Source of the DNA: Thinopyrum elongatum | Lineage: Eukaryota > Streptophyta > Magnoliopsida > Poales > Poaceae | Length of the DNA: 64,000 nt | Direction of reading: 5' to 3' | Assembly: GCA_011799875.1 (NCBI GenBank) | Contig: CM022302.1 | Location: forward strand, 321,698,144 to 321,762,143 | In this document: positions 1 to 10,055 of the stretch, piece after piece | How positions within the stretch are numbered: position 1 is the stretch's first letter | How the letters are laid out: the number at the start of each line of letters is the position of its first letter | Position numbers and translations under genes: made by a program | The notes under the pieces: generated by a model | Seen by the model: the letters and a program-made list of their open reading frames with translations, nothing else | What the model was told of the DNA's origin: nothing | Databases searched by the model: none

Positions 1-10
1 CCTCCTCCCT

Positions 11-28
11 GCCGAACCACAAAGGGGC
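11..28 (+). repeat. Edge of an LTR-like repeat at the window start
   Basis: These 18 bases are identical to 14134-14151, near the U5 end of the 3' LTR of gypsy I, in the same orientation. The match stops at base 29. Either an LTR of that family ends here, with the rest outside the window, or this is a short relic. No primer binding site follows it, so it is not shown to be a 5' LTR. Confidence 0.4.
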
Positions 29-482
29 CGATGGCTGGTAGCACATTTGACCAGGCCCTGTCAGGTACACATGCAGGGCATTTATGATGATATTCTCCTC
101 TTTCTTGATATTTTCTTGCTTCTTCATTAACCTGTGCTTGAGTCAGTTCCCGGTTTTTCCGTGCGTCGTGTGAGACGTCGTGGGGGAGATTTACGCCATG
201 ACCCGTGGGTTGCCCATGTCCCACGTTCACGGGACGGTAACTGTCATTCCACTAATTCCCCTGCCCCTGCCGTTTCTGCCACGTATGCCGCATGCATTGT
301 GTAGGGTTGGTGGAGGACGCGAAGGGCATGGGAATGAGTGCCAAGGAAGAAAGCCAGGCGCCATGGATAGGCGCAGGAGGTCGGTCTTGATTCCGTGCGC
401 CGTTAGTGACATAGAGGAGTCGGATTGGTGGATCAGGGCGGTTGCCTCCTGGGTGAGGAGCCAGCCCCAGGTCTCGTTCGCC

Positions 483-490
483 TATAAAAG
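483..490 (+). promoter_or_regulatory. TATA box of the left B3-like ORF
   Basis: TATAAAAG lies 68 bases upstream of the ATG at 558. The related ORF at 12700 has TATAAAA at 12771-12777 on the minus strand, about 70 bases upstream of its ATG. The shared box and spacing suggest a real, inherited pol II core promoter. The leader between box and ATG is pyrimidine-rich. Confidence 0.6.
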
Positions 491-557
491 GGAACGTGGG
501 CGAGGCACTGGCTCACACCTATCTCTTCCTCCTTCCTTCTGATATTATCTCTCCATC

Positions 558-1216
558 ATGGTGAGGGGGAGAGGGCATGGTGGTACCCCAGTGGTGGCGA
601 CAAGGGCTTCTGCTCGACAGCACCTCCCTCCTCCTTTTGGGGACGCGGGGCGGAGCCCGCTGTGAGAGGAGGCGGGAGAGGATGCGGACGTGGTTGTTAT
701 GGCGCTCGGGGTCGAGGAGGACCGGGCGGCATTCTGATCGCACCTCCTCTGGCCGCTCAGGACCCGAACGAAGGCCATGTCTGGAACCAGCCGCTGGAGT
801 TTATCATCAAGCTGCGCAGGCCCCCGCGCAGCCGTCTTCGGCTTCCCACCCCATTTGCAAGGGTGATGGAGGTCGAGTAGCCGCCGGGGCTAAGGCTGCA
901 CATGAGGGGCTGCTGCAATGGCAGCATTCGGGCGGACGTGGAGTTCCCCGCTCCTCATGTCATGCTTCTCCGGCATGGCTAGAAGACCTTCAGCCATGCC
1001 CATAGCTTGGTGGCCGGGCACGTTCTCCATTTCAAGTTAATGGACGCCGCCCTGCTCTCCATCAAGGTCTTCGGGCGTTCGGGTGCTCGCTTAGGGTGCT
1101 GCGCGGAGAGCTCTACTAACGATGAAAGCTCCTCCTCGAGCGATAGCGATGAGGAGGACAGTGACGACGATGACGATGGCGCCGATGGGGAGGACAACGG
1201 CTCCGACTCCGGCTGA
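558..1216 (+). pseudogene. Degenerate B3-like DNA-binding ORF (transposon-carried)
   Basis: The ORF opens with MVRGRG at 558 and meets a stop near 663. It resumes in another frame from 662. The B3-like core reads LEFIIKLRRPPRSRLRLPTPFA (about 800-860), then HVLHFKLMD and VFGRSGARLGCC (about 1020-1100), and ends in a Ser/Asp/Glu-rich tail closing at 1216. In-frame stops lie at about 878 and 980. It is clearly homologous to the minus-strand ORF at 12059-12700, which sits between pol and the 3' LTR of gypsy I. By analogy this copy belonged to a minus-strand element whose pol is gone. B3 domains are plant transcription-factor DNA-binding folds; the assignment rests on motif resemblance read by eye and needs a profile search. 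It cannot be translated as it stands. Confidence 0.6.
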
Positions 1217-1224
1217 ACGCCAGC

Positions 1225-2935
1225 CGCACCATCACCATCAGCGGGAGGCCGGCGACACCACCATCTGCACCTGCATCTCCTCCCCAGCATGCCCGCGAGC
1301 TCGCCGCCACCATAGTAGCACCCACGATGCTCCCCGCGCCTCGCCACCTTGTCTGCAAGGTCCGCCGATGTCCGCCACTTTGCCTCGACCAAGCCCCGTG
1401 TGCTCGGGCGGCCTGCATCATCATCTACTCCACCTTCTTCCTCCTCGGTCGCTGAAGACCACGCGCATCGATTCGCCGCCATCTCCGCCTCGTCGAGCTC
1501 GCCGTCTGCCTCGTCCGAGCTGTTGTGAGCTCCCGCGTCAAACCCCCTAACACCGTGGCCTATTTCTCGTCGTAGCCGTTGCCCCTTGCAGATGTAGCAT
1601 GCTGCCGCCCGAGCTCGCAGTCGACACAGCTCCGGTTACCATTTGGTCACCCCGGCGAGTCCAACGCGTTCGTAGTGTCCCGTAGAGCATGCCTAGCGCA
1701 AAAACCCGCCTGTTTGCACGCCGCAGCAGCTAACCCGTGGCCACCGGAACTCCGGCCGCTGCCTTTGAGCTCACCACCGTCGATGCCGGCCACCTCAGGC
1801 CTGGCCACTGCCACCATCCGACGCGCCATCAAGCTAGCTCTCCAACATGCCTAGCCACGTGTCATTTGGAGCATCACAGAGGAAACCCGAAGTACTTAAT
1901 CGCCGCTGACCTCGCAGGCGGCTAAGCACCAGCGCAATTAGGCCATTTTGACCAGTTTTAACCCCCCTGTGTCTATGTCATGTGGGGCCAGGGTCTAGTT
2001 AATTTTTAGTTAGGGTTAATTGAACACTAATTAGCTCTGATTAGTGAATGAGCCAATGACCAGTGGGCCCCACTGGTCAGGTTTGACTAGGGCAGCCCAG
2101 TGGACTTGCTGACGCTGGGCTGACCTCATGCTGTTGTCATAACCATTTTCTGGCGATTTTATATTTCAGAAATGATTTATAAAATCCATAAAATTGTTTA
2201 AACTTCAAAAATTCATAGAAAATTAACCGTAGCTCAAAATGAAATAATTTATATATGAAAAATTATCAGAAAAATTCAAGGGATCCATCTGTAACATTGT
2301 CATGCATGAAAAACCAATTTATACTTGTTGTATGAGTGAAAACGTCCAAATGGCATTTAAAATGATTAAATTAGAGTTTGCATTTGAACCCTTGCTTCAA
2401 ATGGACTCCACTGCACTTGTTGCTAGTTGCATTAGCACAATCGATAGCATTCTTGACATGTCATATTCTTACATCATATTGTTGCATTTGTTGTGTATTA
2501 ATTGTCGGAACTGTCCTTCTCAATAGGTCCTGCTCCTGCGAGCGGCACCGAGCCCCTGTCTAAGGAGCAGTACTACCCTGTTGATCCGCCAGGCAAGCAA
2601 TCCCCCTTGATCATTCCGATACAACCCCACTCTCTTGTTCCTGCTCTCTTTTACTGCATTAGGACAACAACGATTCAACTGTTACTTTCTGTTGCGGTAG
2701 TTGAACCCATTCCTCTGCATGACCTGTCATTGTCACAGTAAATAGTTAAAACCACCTAGCATGATTAGGAGTCTCTTGAGCCCATGATGTGTTTTTATCC
2801 ATGCCATGCTTGCTATTACTTAGAGTTGTGTTAGGTCTGATTCATCTGGGATGGATTAGAGTGGTATGTTATGTCCTGATGTTGAGAGTTAAGGGTGTGA
2901 ACCCGATTTGGTAAAGGTAGCGATGAGAGGCCATG
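1225..2935 (+). repeat. Truncated LTR-like fragment of the same family as solo LTR E
   Basis: A GC-rich block (about 1230-1930) is followed by an AT-rich block containing 'accgtagctcaaaatga' (about 2227-2243) and then 'gccaggcaagcaatccccct' near 2589. The same order occurs in solo LTR E: a GC-rich block at 25400-26200, 'accgtagctcagatga' near 26475 and 'ccaggcaagccccccccttg' near 26862. Neither terminus of the family is visible, and the right side stops at the junction with gypsy H near 2940. The left boundary is uncertain. ORFs in the GC-rich part are not credible genes. Confidence 0.55.
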
Positions 2936-2939
2936 CTGG

Positions 2940-4774
2940 ATCCAGGGAGTAAGCACAGCTTGAGGCTGCGCCACGACGCGCCCTACGTCGCTCTCGGTGG
3001 CAGGGTGAGGACGGCCACCGAGGGCTGATGCGCCCCAACCTTCCTCGAGGGCTGGGCCATCGCGTCCTTAGCTGGTAGCGCCTGGGGCTGAGCCGTCGCA
3101 GCCTTGATGACTGGACCCTTCCGTGGCACTGGAGAAGCGCTGGGGACTGTTGCTGCGCCTGTGCACCCGAGCGTAGCACCGGGGCGATGCAAGCCGCCCC
3201 CGCTTCCGCCGAATCCACGACCAAGCATCGAGGTCACCTTCAGGAAGGAGGCCACCTCCGCCCCGGCGACTATCCTCTTCTTCTTCGCCTTCACGCCGCC
3301 GCCCTGGCTCCTGAACGGGTGAGGGGTTAGCGCGGGCGGGGAGGCCACAGGCGCGCAATGCAAAAACGGGCTGGGGCACTTACTCATCTAGTGTGGTCCA
3401 TTTCCTCTTCCTCTCGGCAGCGGACAGTGCATCGTCGCCATCCTTATGCGCCACCCTAGGGCTGCTCGCAGAGCGCTCGGCGCGGCCCCCGCCGAGGCCA
3501 GCTGGGTCTCCACCCTTCCTATGGGCCTGGGGAGACCCCCGGGGAGGTGCGGCCGCCATGGATGCATCTGCCGCCCCACCTGCGCCGTCCTCCGCCACAG
3601 GTGGCTGGGTGGCCACAGGACTGGGCCCCACCTCCCTCACCGCGTCGGCGGGCAAAAGAGACACCACCTGGGGCTGCTCGTCTGTGCCGTCGTCGTCGTC
3701 CTGGAAGGCGTGAAGAGCTTGGTGGGGGTGGGGCGGTGGTGCCCAGTCGGTGTCGTCCTCCGTCCCCTCAGACTTCTCGTCGCTGTCGCTTTCGCTAGAG
3801 GACATCACCAAAGACGAGCTGGCGCGGTTGCGCGGCATGAGCCCCCACTCGTCGAAGGCGGGCATGGCCACGACCAACTATTCCTTATCGTTGCAGCTGT
3901 ACAGCGGGGCCGCGGCCTCAGGAGGGTCCCCAGGGAGGTTGCCAAGCAGGGCCGCCAGGGCCCGGTGCAGCTCCTTTGTCGTTAGGCCGGCGATGTGCAG
4001 CCTCATCACGTCCCCCGAACCAGTGTACACCCACATGGGTCGGGAGTGCGCTTGGAGCGGTGCAATGCGCTGCCCCAGGAACTCATTGACAATCATCGCC
4101 CTCGTCAGCTCCGCCGCCCCATGCGCGGCTATCCACTCCAGGATAGGGTCCACCCTCTGGTCTGTGAGCTTTTCGTGGCCCCACCCGGGGGTTTGCTTAG
4201 GCTCCGCCACCAGAATCATCAGGAGCGGGTCATTATGGCACGCGCCCAGGAAGACCCAGCGCTGCCGGTAGCCTTCCACCTTCTTCTCGGCCTTCAGGTG
4301 GGAGCTCCCACCCTGGACGTCGATGAAGGAGACACACGCGGAGCGCTGGTCCTGAGTGGTGAACCGCAAGCTAAAGAAGTGGCGGAAGAGCGCCACCGAG
4401 GGCCTCACGCCCATGAAGGCCTTGCAATAGAAGACAAAGATGGCTAGGAGAAGGATGGAGTTGGGCTGAAGGTGGAGGGCGTGGATTTGATAATGAGAGA
4501 GGATGGTATAGAAGAAGTCGGATAACAGCGGGACCAACCTGGCGTAGATGCTGTGGAGGAAGAAGGGGTAGACGGACTCCGCCAGGTTGCTCCACGCTTG
4601 TGAGCCTGGCGAGATCTTGGTTTCCTGCCCTTCGTTCCCCTCGTCGGCTATCAGCGGGAGCACCGGGCCCAGATCCTCCTCCTTGGCGACTAAGGAGGGC
4701 CAGAGCGCTGGCCCCACGGGAAGCGAGCTCACGCCGGGAGCCGTGAACTTCGCCTTTTTGCCGCCCGGCGCCAT
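2940..4774 (-). pseudogene. Antisense accessory ORF of gypsy H (PF04195-like, spliced)
   Basis: The proposed start is the ATG at 4774 (MAPGGKKAKF), the counterpart of the D copy start at 50714. Exon 1 has a 'putative gypsy type transposon' region (about 4600-4150) with SVYPFFLHSIYARLVPLLSD, LQPNSILLLAIFVFYCKAF and RHFFSLRFTTQD. An in-frame TAG at 3878-3880 interrupts it, in a stretch where D reads through to a similar Glu-rich sequence. An acidic, Pro-rich segment follows to a GTAAGT donor at about 3382. An acceptor (CCGTTCAG) near 3316 opens a Lys- and Ala-rich exon, AKKKRIVAGAEVASF. Donor and acceptor match D. Function is unknown; antisense ORFs at this place are typical of Tat-lineage gypsy elements. 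The 3' end is truncated near 2940. Confidence 0.65.
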
Positions 4775-5068
4775 CTGGTGTCGCGGCTGCGAGCGAGGTG
4801 AGGGAGGAGCCGTGCCTGACATTGGATCGTGAGGAATCTCTCGAGGCGCAGGAAGACAAGTGTAGTAGAGATAGCAATGATAGCCCCGGGCTGCAAGCAG
4901 GCTTTTTGTCAGCCTGGGCAGTTGCTGAGGCGTCGTGGGGAGGTGGGGGCATCCCGCGCCCCGTCGTGCGCCACGCGTCGCGCTTGGCCCGCAGGTGGTT
5001 AGGGCCCACGCCGCTTCGCCCCCTTCCTCAATGGGCGGAGACATGCGCGCCGCGGGCCCGGGGGCTAC

Positions 5069-5982
5069 TGTCGGGCTCGTGGGACTGGGGGTACCCAGGT
5101 CCGTCTGCCTGTGGCCCAGGGCTTGGTGCATGCCATGGGCCCAGCATGACCCACCTTCAAGGCTTCACTAGCAAGACCGTCGTGAGGGCCCCCGTCTCGC
5201 GAGGTGTACGTCAGCAAGCGTCATCAAGAGATCCCCGAGGGCCTCATGTAGGGGAGCACCCCGAAGCTGCCTCCCAAGGCCACTCGCGGGGCAGACATGT
5301 CTATGCTCGCCAGGCCGCGTCACATTGCACGTGTGTAATGCGAGCCACAACGAGCGGAGCCAGAAGGGCGCAAGCAGGCGCGGATAAGGATGTTTTCCCC
5401 TTTCGTGCTAAATGAGCAAGGACAGCACGTCGGTTCCCAAAGCAATCCCCAAAGGTTGCCACTTTGGTGCTAGGAGACCAGGATGGCGGGCTCGCCAGGA
5501 CGAAGGTCATCGCTGAGCCCACCAGTGCGTCATGGCAGGAAGCTTTAGCAGGCGAAGCCCACCTTTAGTCAGGATAAGTTGTATTGCTGTCCCCCTTCGA
5601 ATTTGGCCGTTGTGGCAACCTTTCCCGCCTAGTGTTTTGGGGGGAAGTGGACCGATGCTAGTATAAGATAGCTAGGCCGCCACCTTAGAGGGGAGAGTTT
5701 TTCACCCCCGGGTCGATTCCTCAGGCCTCCCAAGGACACTTGTACTCACATATCCATCTTCCCTCGCGAGGCAATCCACACCCAAAGCAGGAGTAGGGTC
5801 TTACACCGCAAGGTGGCCTGAACCTAGGTAAACTGTTGTGTTTATGTTCTTCTTCCTTCCCGCTCGAGCACGCCGGAGCATCGCCATGAGATAGTGAGCT
5901 GAGAGGCCAGACTTAGCAAAGTTCTATGAGCACACCCTACAGTTCAAACCTTTCTTGGGTCCCTGGAGCCCAATTACCGATA
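5069..5982 (+). repeat. Gypsy H LTR 1
   Basis: It starts TGTCGGGC and ends CCGATA, matching the TGTCGG...CCGACA ends expected for this family, with one end transition. The interior aligns with both LTRs of D, including GTACCCAG near the start and the block rich in CTCGCGAGG-type palindromes. It directly follows the start region of the antisense ORF, so it is the 3' LTR of H. Confidence 0.75.
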
Positions 5983-6797
5983 GTGGCCCACTCCAGGACT
6001 TCACAAGCAAGAGCCCTTGCAAGGCCGCCGCCTCGCGAGGCACACGTCGGCAAGCTCCACCATCGGCCTCACGAGGTACCCTCGCGGGGCAATCTCCCGA
6101 GGCCACCTCGCGAGGCCCTAGCGGAGAGTAAGCCAGGAGCGGCATGAGGAGTCATGCGGTACTACATCTCCACGTGGGTGATGCGCGTGACGACAAGTGG
6201 GGCCAGAGGCCATGCCAACAGGTGCGGATGCGAAGGTTTTCCTCTTTCGTGCTAAGGAACAAGGACAGTGCACCGGTTCCCAAAGCAGTCCCCAAAGGTT
6301 ACCCGTTCGGTGCAAGAAGACCAAGACGATGGGCTCGCCAAGACGGAGGTCATCACCGAGCCCACCGGCGTGTCACGGCAGAAGGCCTTTTTCAGGCGAA
6401 GACCACCATTAGTCAGGATAAGCTGCAACCTTGTCCTCCTTCGAATTGGCCATTGTGGCAGCCCTTCCCGCCTTGTGTTTTCGGGGAAAGAGGACCAGGC
6501 TAGATAAGTTGGGGTAGGGTGCCACCACAGAAAGGAGAGCTCTCTGGAAGGTGGCTGATTTCCCCCTTGTACCCTCGTGCCAATCCTCCCTAGCGAGGCA
6601 ATCTAACCACAAAGCAGGAGTAGGGTCTTACACCGCAAGGTGGCCCGAACCTGGGTAAACTGCCATGTCCATTGTTCTTCTTCCTTAGCTAAAGCACACC
6701 AGAGCATCGCCGTGAGGTTGTGAAGCTGAGTAGGGTAGTAGAACGAGCGCACCCCGGAGTTCGAGCCTCCTTGGTCCCCGAAGTCCCGATTCCGACA
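5983..6797 (+). repeat. Gypsy H LTR 2, 5'-truncated
   Basis: Directly after LTR 1 the LTR sequence restarts at the point equivalent to about base 90 of the family (CCAGGACTTCACAAGCAAGA) and runs to CCGACA at 6797. It retains the U3, R and U5 features of LTR 1. Two LTRs in tandem with no internal region suggest recombination between elements or a deletion. Confidence 0.7.
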
Positions 6798-6841
6798 ACG
6801 ACGAATCCAGTGAACATGAGTTCCAAAAGGCAATAGAGGCC

Positions 6842-7544
6842 ATGAGCATTGACGGAGGTGCATATTTGCATTCCTCTCACCGCCAACTTAAACAGTGGGT
6901 GTGTGAAGTCAATGCAACGGAGCCGACAGCAGATGCCAAAAAGCCCCTCAAGTGGTCCCACACGCCTATCATTTTTGATGCCGAGGACGACCCTAATCGC
7001 ACAACTGCGGTCGAGTGTTTGCTGTTGTTGGTTTCACCAACGATATGCAACCTCAAGGTGATGAAAGTGCTAGTTGATGGTGGGGCTGGCTTGAACTTAA
7101 TCTCTCCTGAAGTGATTGACAGGCTGCAAATCCGTAAGGAAGAGCTCAAGAAAACCGGGACATTCCAAGAAACCCAGGAAGGAGCCAGCCTAAGGGGAAG
7201 ATCACGTTGCCGGTGACATTTGGCGGGGAACTGAACTACAGAACGGAGAAGATACTGTTTGTTGTTGTCAAGATCCCTTGCCGTTTAATGCGATTCTTAG
7301 CCGCCCGGCGTTGTCTAAGTGCATGGCAGCATCTCATTATGCCTCCAACACGCTGAACATGCCAGGGCCAATGGGTGCCATTTCCATCAACTCTGACGAG
7401 AAGGATGTAGTCATATGTGTTGACAAGCTTTACAGAGATGCAGTTGCAGGGGAGACCGTCAAGGCCACTGCTCCCACCAAGGAAAAGAAGAGTAAGAAGC
7501 CCGGTAAGACATCTAGCAAGAATTTTGGGAAGCATTCCTCTTAG
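6842..7544 (+). pseudogene. Gypsy I gag C-terminus and aspartic protease
   Basis: The segment reads HRQLKQWVCEVNA, then LKWSHTPIIFDAEDDPNRTT and the protease active-site region VLVDGGAGLNLISPEVIDR (about 7065-7125). DGG in place of D(S/T)G is common in this plant gypsy lineage. A frame change lies between 7170 and 7278. The second part contains PFNAILSRPALSKCMAASHY, the usual flap and substrate-side motif, and ends at a stop at 7542. The protease would process the gag-pol polyprotein. Confidence 0.75.
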
Positions 7545-8852
7545 GAGTGCTGCGCACCCGTTGAAGACTTGCCAGAGTGCTCTGCTAGCAAAAGGTCCAA
7601 AGCTACTCCACCTGCGACAAAGAAGGTGCCAACGAAGGAGGACGTCACTAGTGGTACCTTCACCATCAGTGCCACTCTTGACAGTAAATAGGAAAGCACG
7701 CTCATTGCCTTCCTGCGGGCGAATGTAGATGTGTTTGCATGGCAACCATCTGACATCCCCGGTGTTCCCAGGGAGGTAATTGAGCACCACCTTGCTGTCT
7801 GTCCCCACGCTCGGCCCGTCAAGCAGAAGGTCAGAAAGCAAGCTTTGGAATGGCAACAATTTATCGCTGAAGAAATCAAGAAACTTGAAGTAGCAGGTCT
7901 GGTTACAGGAGTGCTACATCGAACTTGGTTGGCAAATCCAGTGGTTGTGCATAAGGAAAATGGAAAATGGAGACTTTGTATTGACTACAATGATCTCAAT
8001 AAGGCATGTCCAAAGGATTCTTTTCCCTTGCCGCGCATTGATCAAATTGTGGACTCCACTGTCGAGTGTGACTTGCTCTCATTTCTTGATGTATATTCTG
8101 GGTACCATCAGATATTCATGGCTAAGGAAGATGAGGAGAAAACAGCATTCATTACTCCATGTGGCACATACTGCTTCATGCGTATGCCTTTTGTACTAAA
8201 GAGTGCTGGTTCGACGTTTACAAGAGCAATCCAAATTAGTTTTGAACCACAGTTGCACAGAAACATAGAGGCTTATATTGATGACATAGTGGTCAAGACC
8301 AAGGATAAATCAACCCTCATCCAAGATTTATAAAAAACATTCGCGAATTTGCGTAAAATCAACATGAAGCTCAACCCCGAGAAGTGTGTATTTGGCGTTC
8401 CATCCGGCAAACTTCTCATGTTCTTTGTGTCTCAACGAGGAATCAAAGCAAATCCTGATAAGATCAAGGCCATCAAGCAGATTCAAGCACCCAAGATTAT
8501 AAAAGATGTGTGACGTCTTGTCGGCTGTGTTGCTGCTTTGAGTAGGTTCATTTCAAGAACTGCTGAGCGCACCCTGCCGTTTTTCAAGATATTTAAAAAG
8601 GCAGGTCTAGTAAAATGGACTCCAGAAGCAGAGGCTGCGTTTCAAAATCTCAAAAGGTACCTATCCTCTGCACCAACCTTAGTTGCACGCAAGCCACAGG
8701 AGCCATTGATGTTGTATCTAGCAGCAATGAACCAAGTGGTCAGTGTTGCACCAGTTGCGCTGAGAGAAGTTGGTGACAAGGAAACAGTAGAGGCAAGGCC
8801 TTCCCACGACAAGGAAGAATCCTACCCGGCAGGGCTCAACACCGGCAAGTGA
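7545..8852 (+). pseudogene. Gypsy I reverse transcriptase
   Basis: One frame carries the whole RT. It reads DIPGVPREVIEHHL, LCIDYNDLNKACPKD, FLDVYSGYHQI and the catalytic YIDDIVVK near 8274-8297. The finger and thumb regions (NMKLNPEKCVFGVPSGKLL) and RFISRTAERTLPFFKIFKKA follow. Stops lie at 7689, 8331 and about 8511; the last is GTG TGA CGT, likely a CGA to TGA change at a methylated CpG. The usual FGLKNAGATF is changed to FVLKSAGSTF. Catalytic aspartates are kept, but the chain is interrupted. Confidence 0.8.
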
Positions 8853-8996
8853 GTGGTCATGCAAGCAAAAGAAGTTGATCAACAGATAATGCCAAAAAAG
8901 AAGATGGTGCGGCGTTCGGTGTACTTTGTTAGTTCTCTCCTGCAGGGGGCTAGATCAAGGTACTCTGGTGTGTAGAGGCTACTTTTTAGTCTCCTC

Positions 8997-10055
8997 ATGG
9001 CCTCAAGAAAGCTGCGCCACTACTTCCAAGCACATGAGATCACCGTTGTCACCCGCTTCCCGTTGCAGCATATTCTGAGGAATCCAGAAGCAACTGGCAG
9101 GATAGTGGAGTGGACACTGGAATTATCAAGTTTTGCACTCAAGCTTGAGAGCACCCCAACTATTCAAAGAAGAGCCTTGGCAGAGTTCATCGCAGAATGG
9201 ATGCCAACGCAAGATGTGGAAATTCCGGAATCAACTCTCCCCGGTAAAGAGACTGAAAAATATTGGGTCATGTACTTTGATGGTGCCTTCTCGATGCAAG
9301 GCGCCGGTGTTGGAGTACTGCTTGTCGCACCCATAGGAGAACACATCAAGTACATGGTTCAAATGCCCTTTCCAAGGGAGAAGGCAACCAACAACACTAC
9401 AGAGTATGAGGGCCTTCTTGTCGGTCTCAGAATTACGGTGGAATTGGGTATCAGAAAGTTGATCGTTTGCGGAGTTTCGCAGCTTGTTGTTAAACAAATG
9501 AGCAAGGATTATCAAAGCACGTTGATGGAAGCATACGTAGATGTAGTGAGGAAATTGGAGGAGCACTTTGATGGGTTACAAATGGAGCATATCCCTCATG
9601 CAGAGAACATCATTGTTGATCCCCTGTCAAAGTGTGCTGCCCAAAAGCTGCATGTGGAACCAGGAACTTTTGTACTCCATCTGAATCAACCATCAGTTAC
9701 TTCATCAACATAAGCCAATAAGAGGAGAAAGCTGAATACTGGCAAATTTTTTCCGATGGAGCTTCCCAAAGCCTCCAATGAGAATTTTGCTGGGAGCAGT
9801 GACGCGATTACCGGTGACCCAGAGCCTCGCACGGAACCTCAAGTTCATGCCGTCCAGGATAGCACTCCCGCGACTGCGGAGATGCCTTTAGACCTTTTCG
9901 TTGAGCCACAAGCTCCGGCATGGGTGCAACATATCCAATTCCTTCAAACAAGAGAACTTCCCGATGAGCAAGAGAAAGCTGAGAAAGTAGCCCATCAATC
10001 AAGTATGTATCAGTTTGTGGACAGCACTCTATGGAGAAGGAGACCAAATGGGTGA
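8997..10055 (+). pseudogene. Gypsy I RNase H and linker to integrase
   Basis: SRKLRHYFQAHEITVVT closes the RT-proximal region. A second RNase H-like domain then begins with VMYFDGAFSMQGAGVGVLLV (about 9262) and continues through NNTTEYEGLLVGLR and HIPHAENIIVDPLSK. D, E and the late D are visible, as in the RNase H found in Tat-clade elements. A stop at about 9711 precedes a linker rich in Pro and Ala (9756-10055). That linker stays in frame, so I treat it as part of pol and not as a separate gene. Confidence 0.75.

Larger units (their letters stand above)
2940..6797 (+). mobile_element. Gypsy remnant H: antisense-ORF region plus two abutting LTRs
   Basis: Only the 3' portion of a plus-strand Ty3/gypsy element remains. 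It holds the antisense ORF (minus strand, 2940-4774), a complete LTR (5069-5982) and a second LTR of the same family lacking about its first 90 bases (5983-6797). The layout of antisense ORF then LTR matches element D (50714 then 51041), including a conserved 'gtcagcctgggcagttgctg' upstream of both antisense ORFs. Gag and pol are absent. The right end abuts the gag/protease region of gypsy I at 6798. Confidence 0.7.

Noticed and set aside
9756..10055. Separate small gene
   Set aside because: It is in the same frame as the upstream RNase H of gypsy I and precedes integrase, so it is part of pol.
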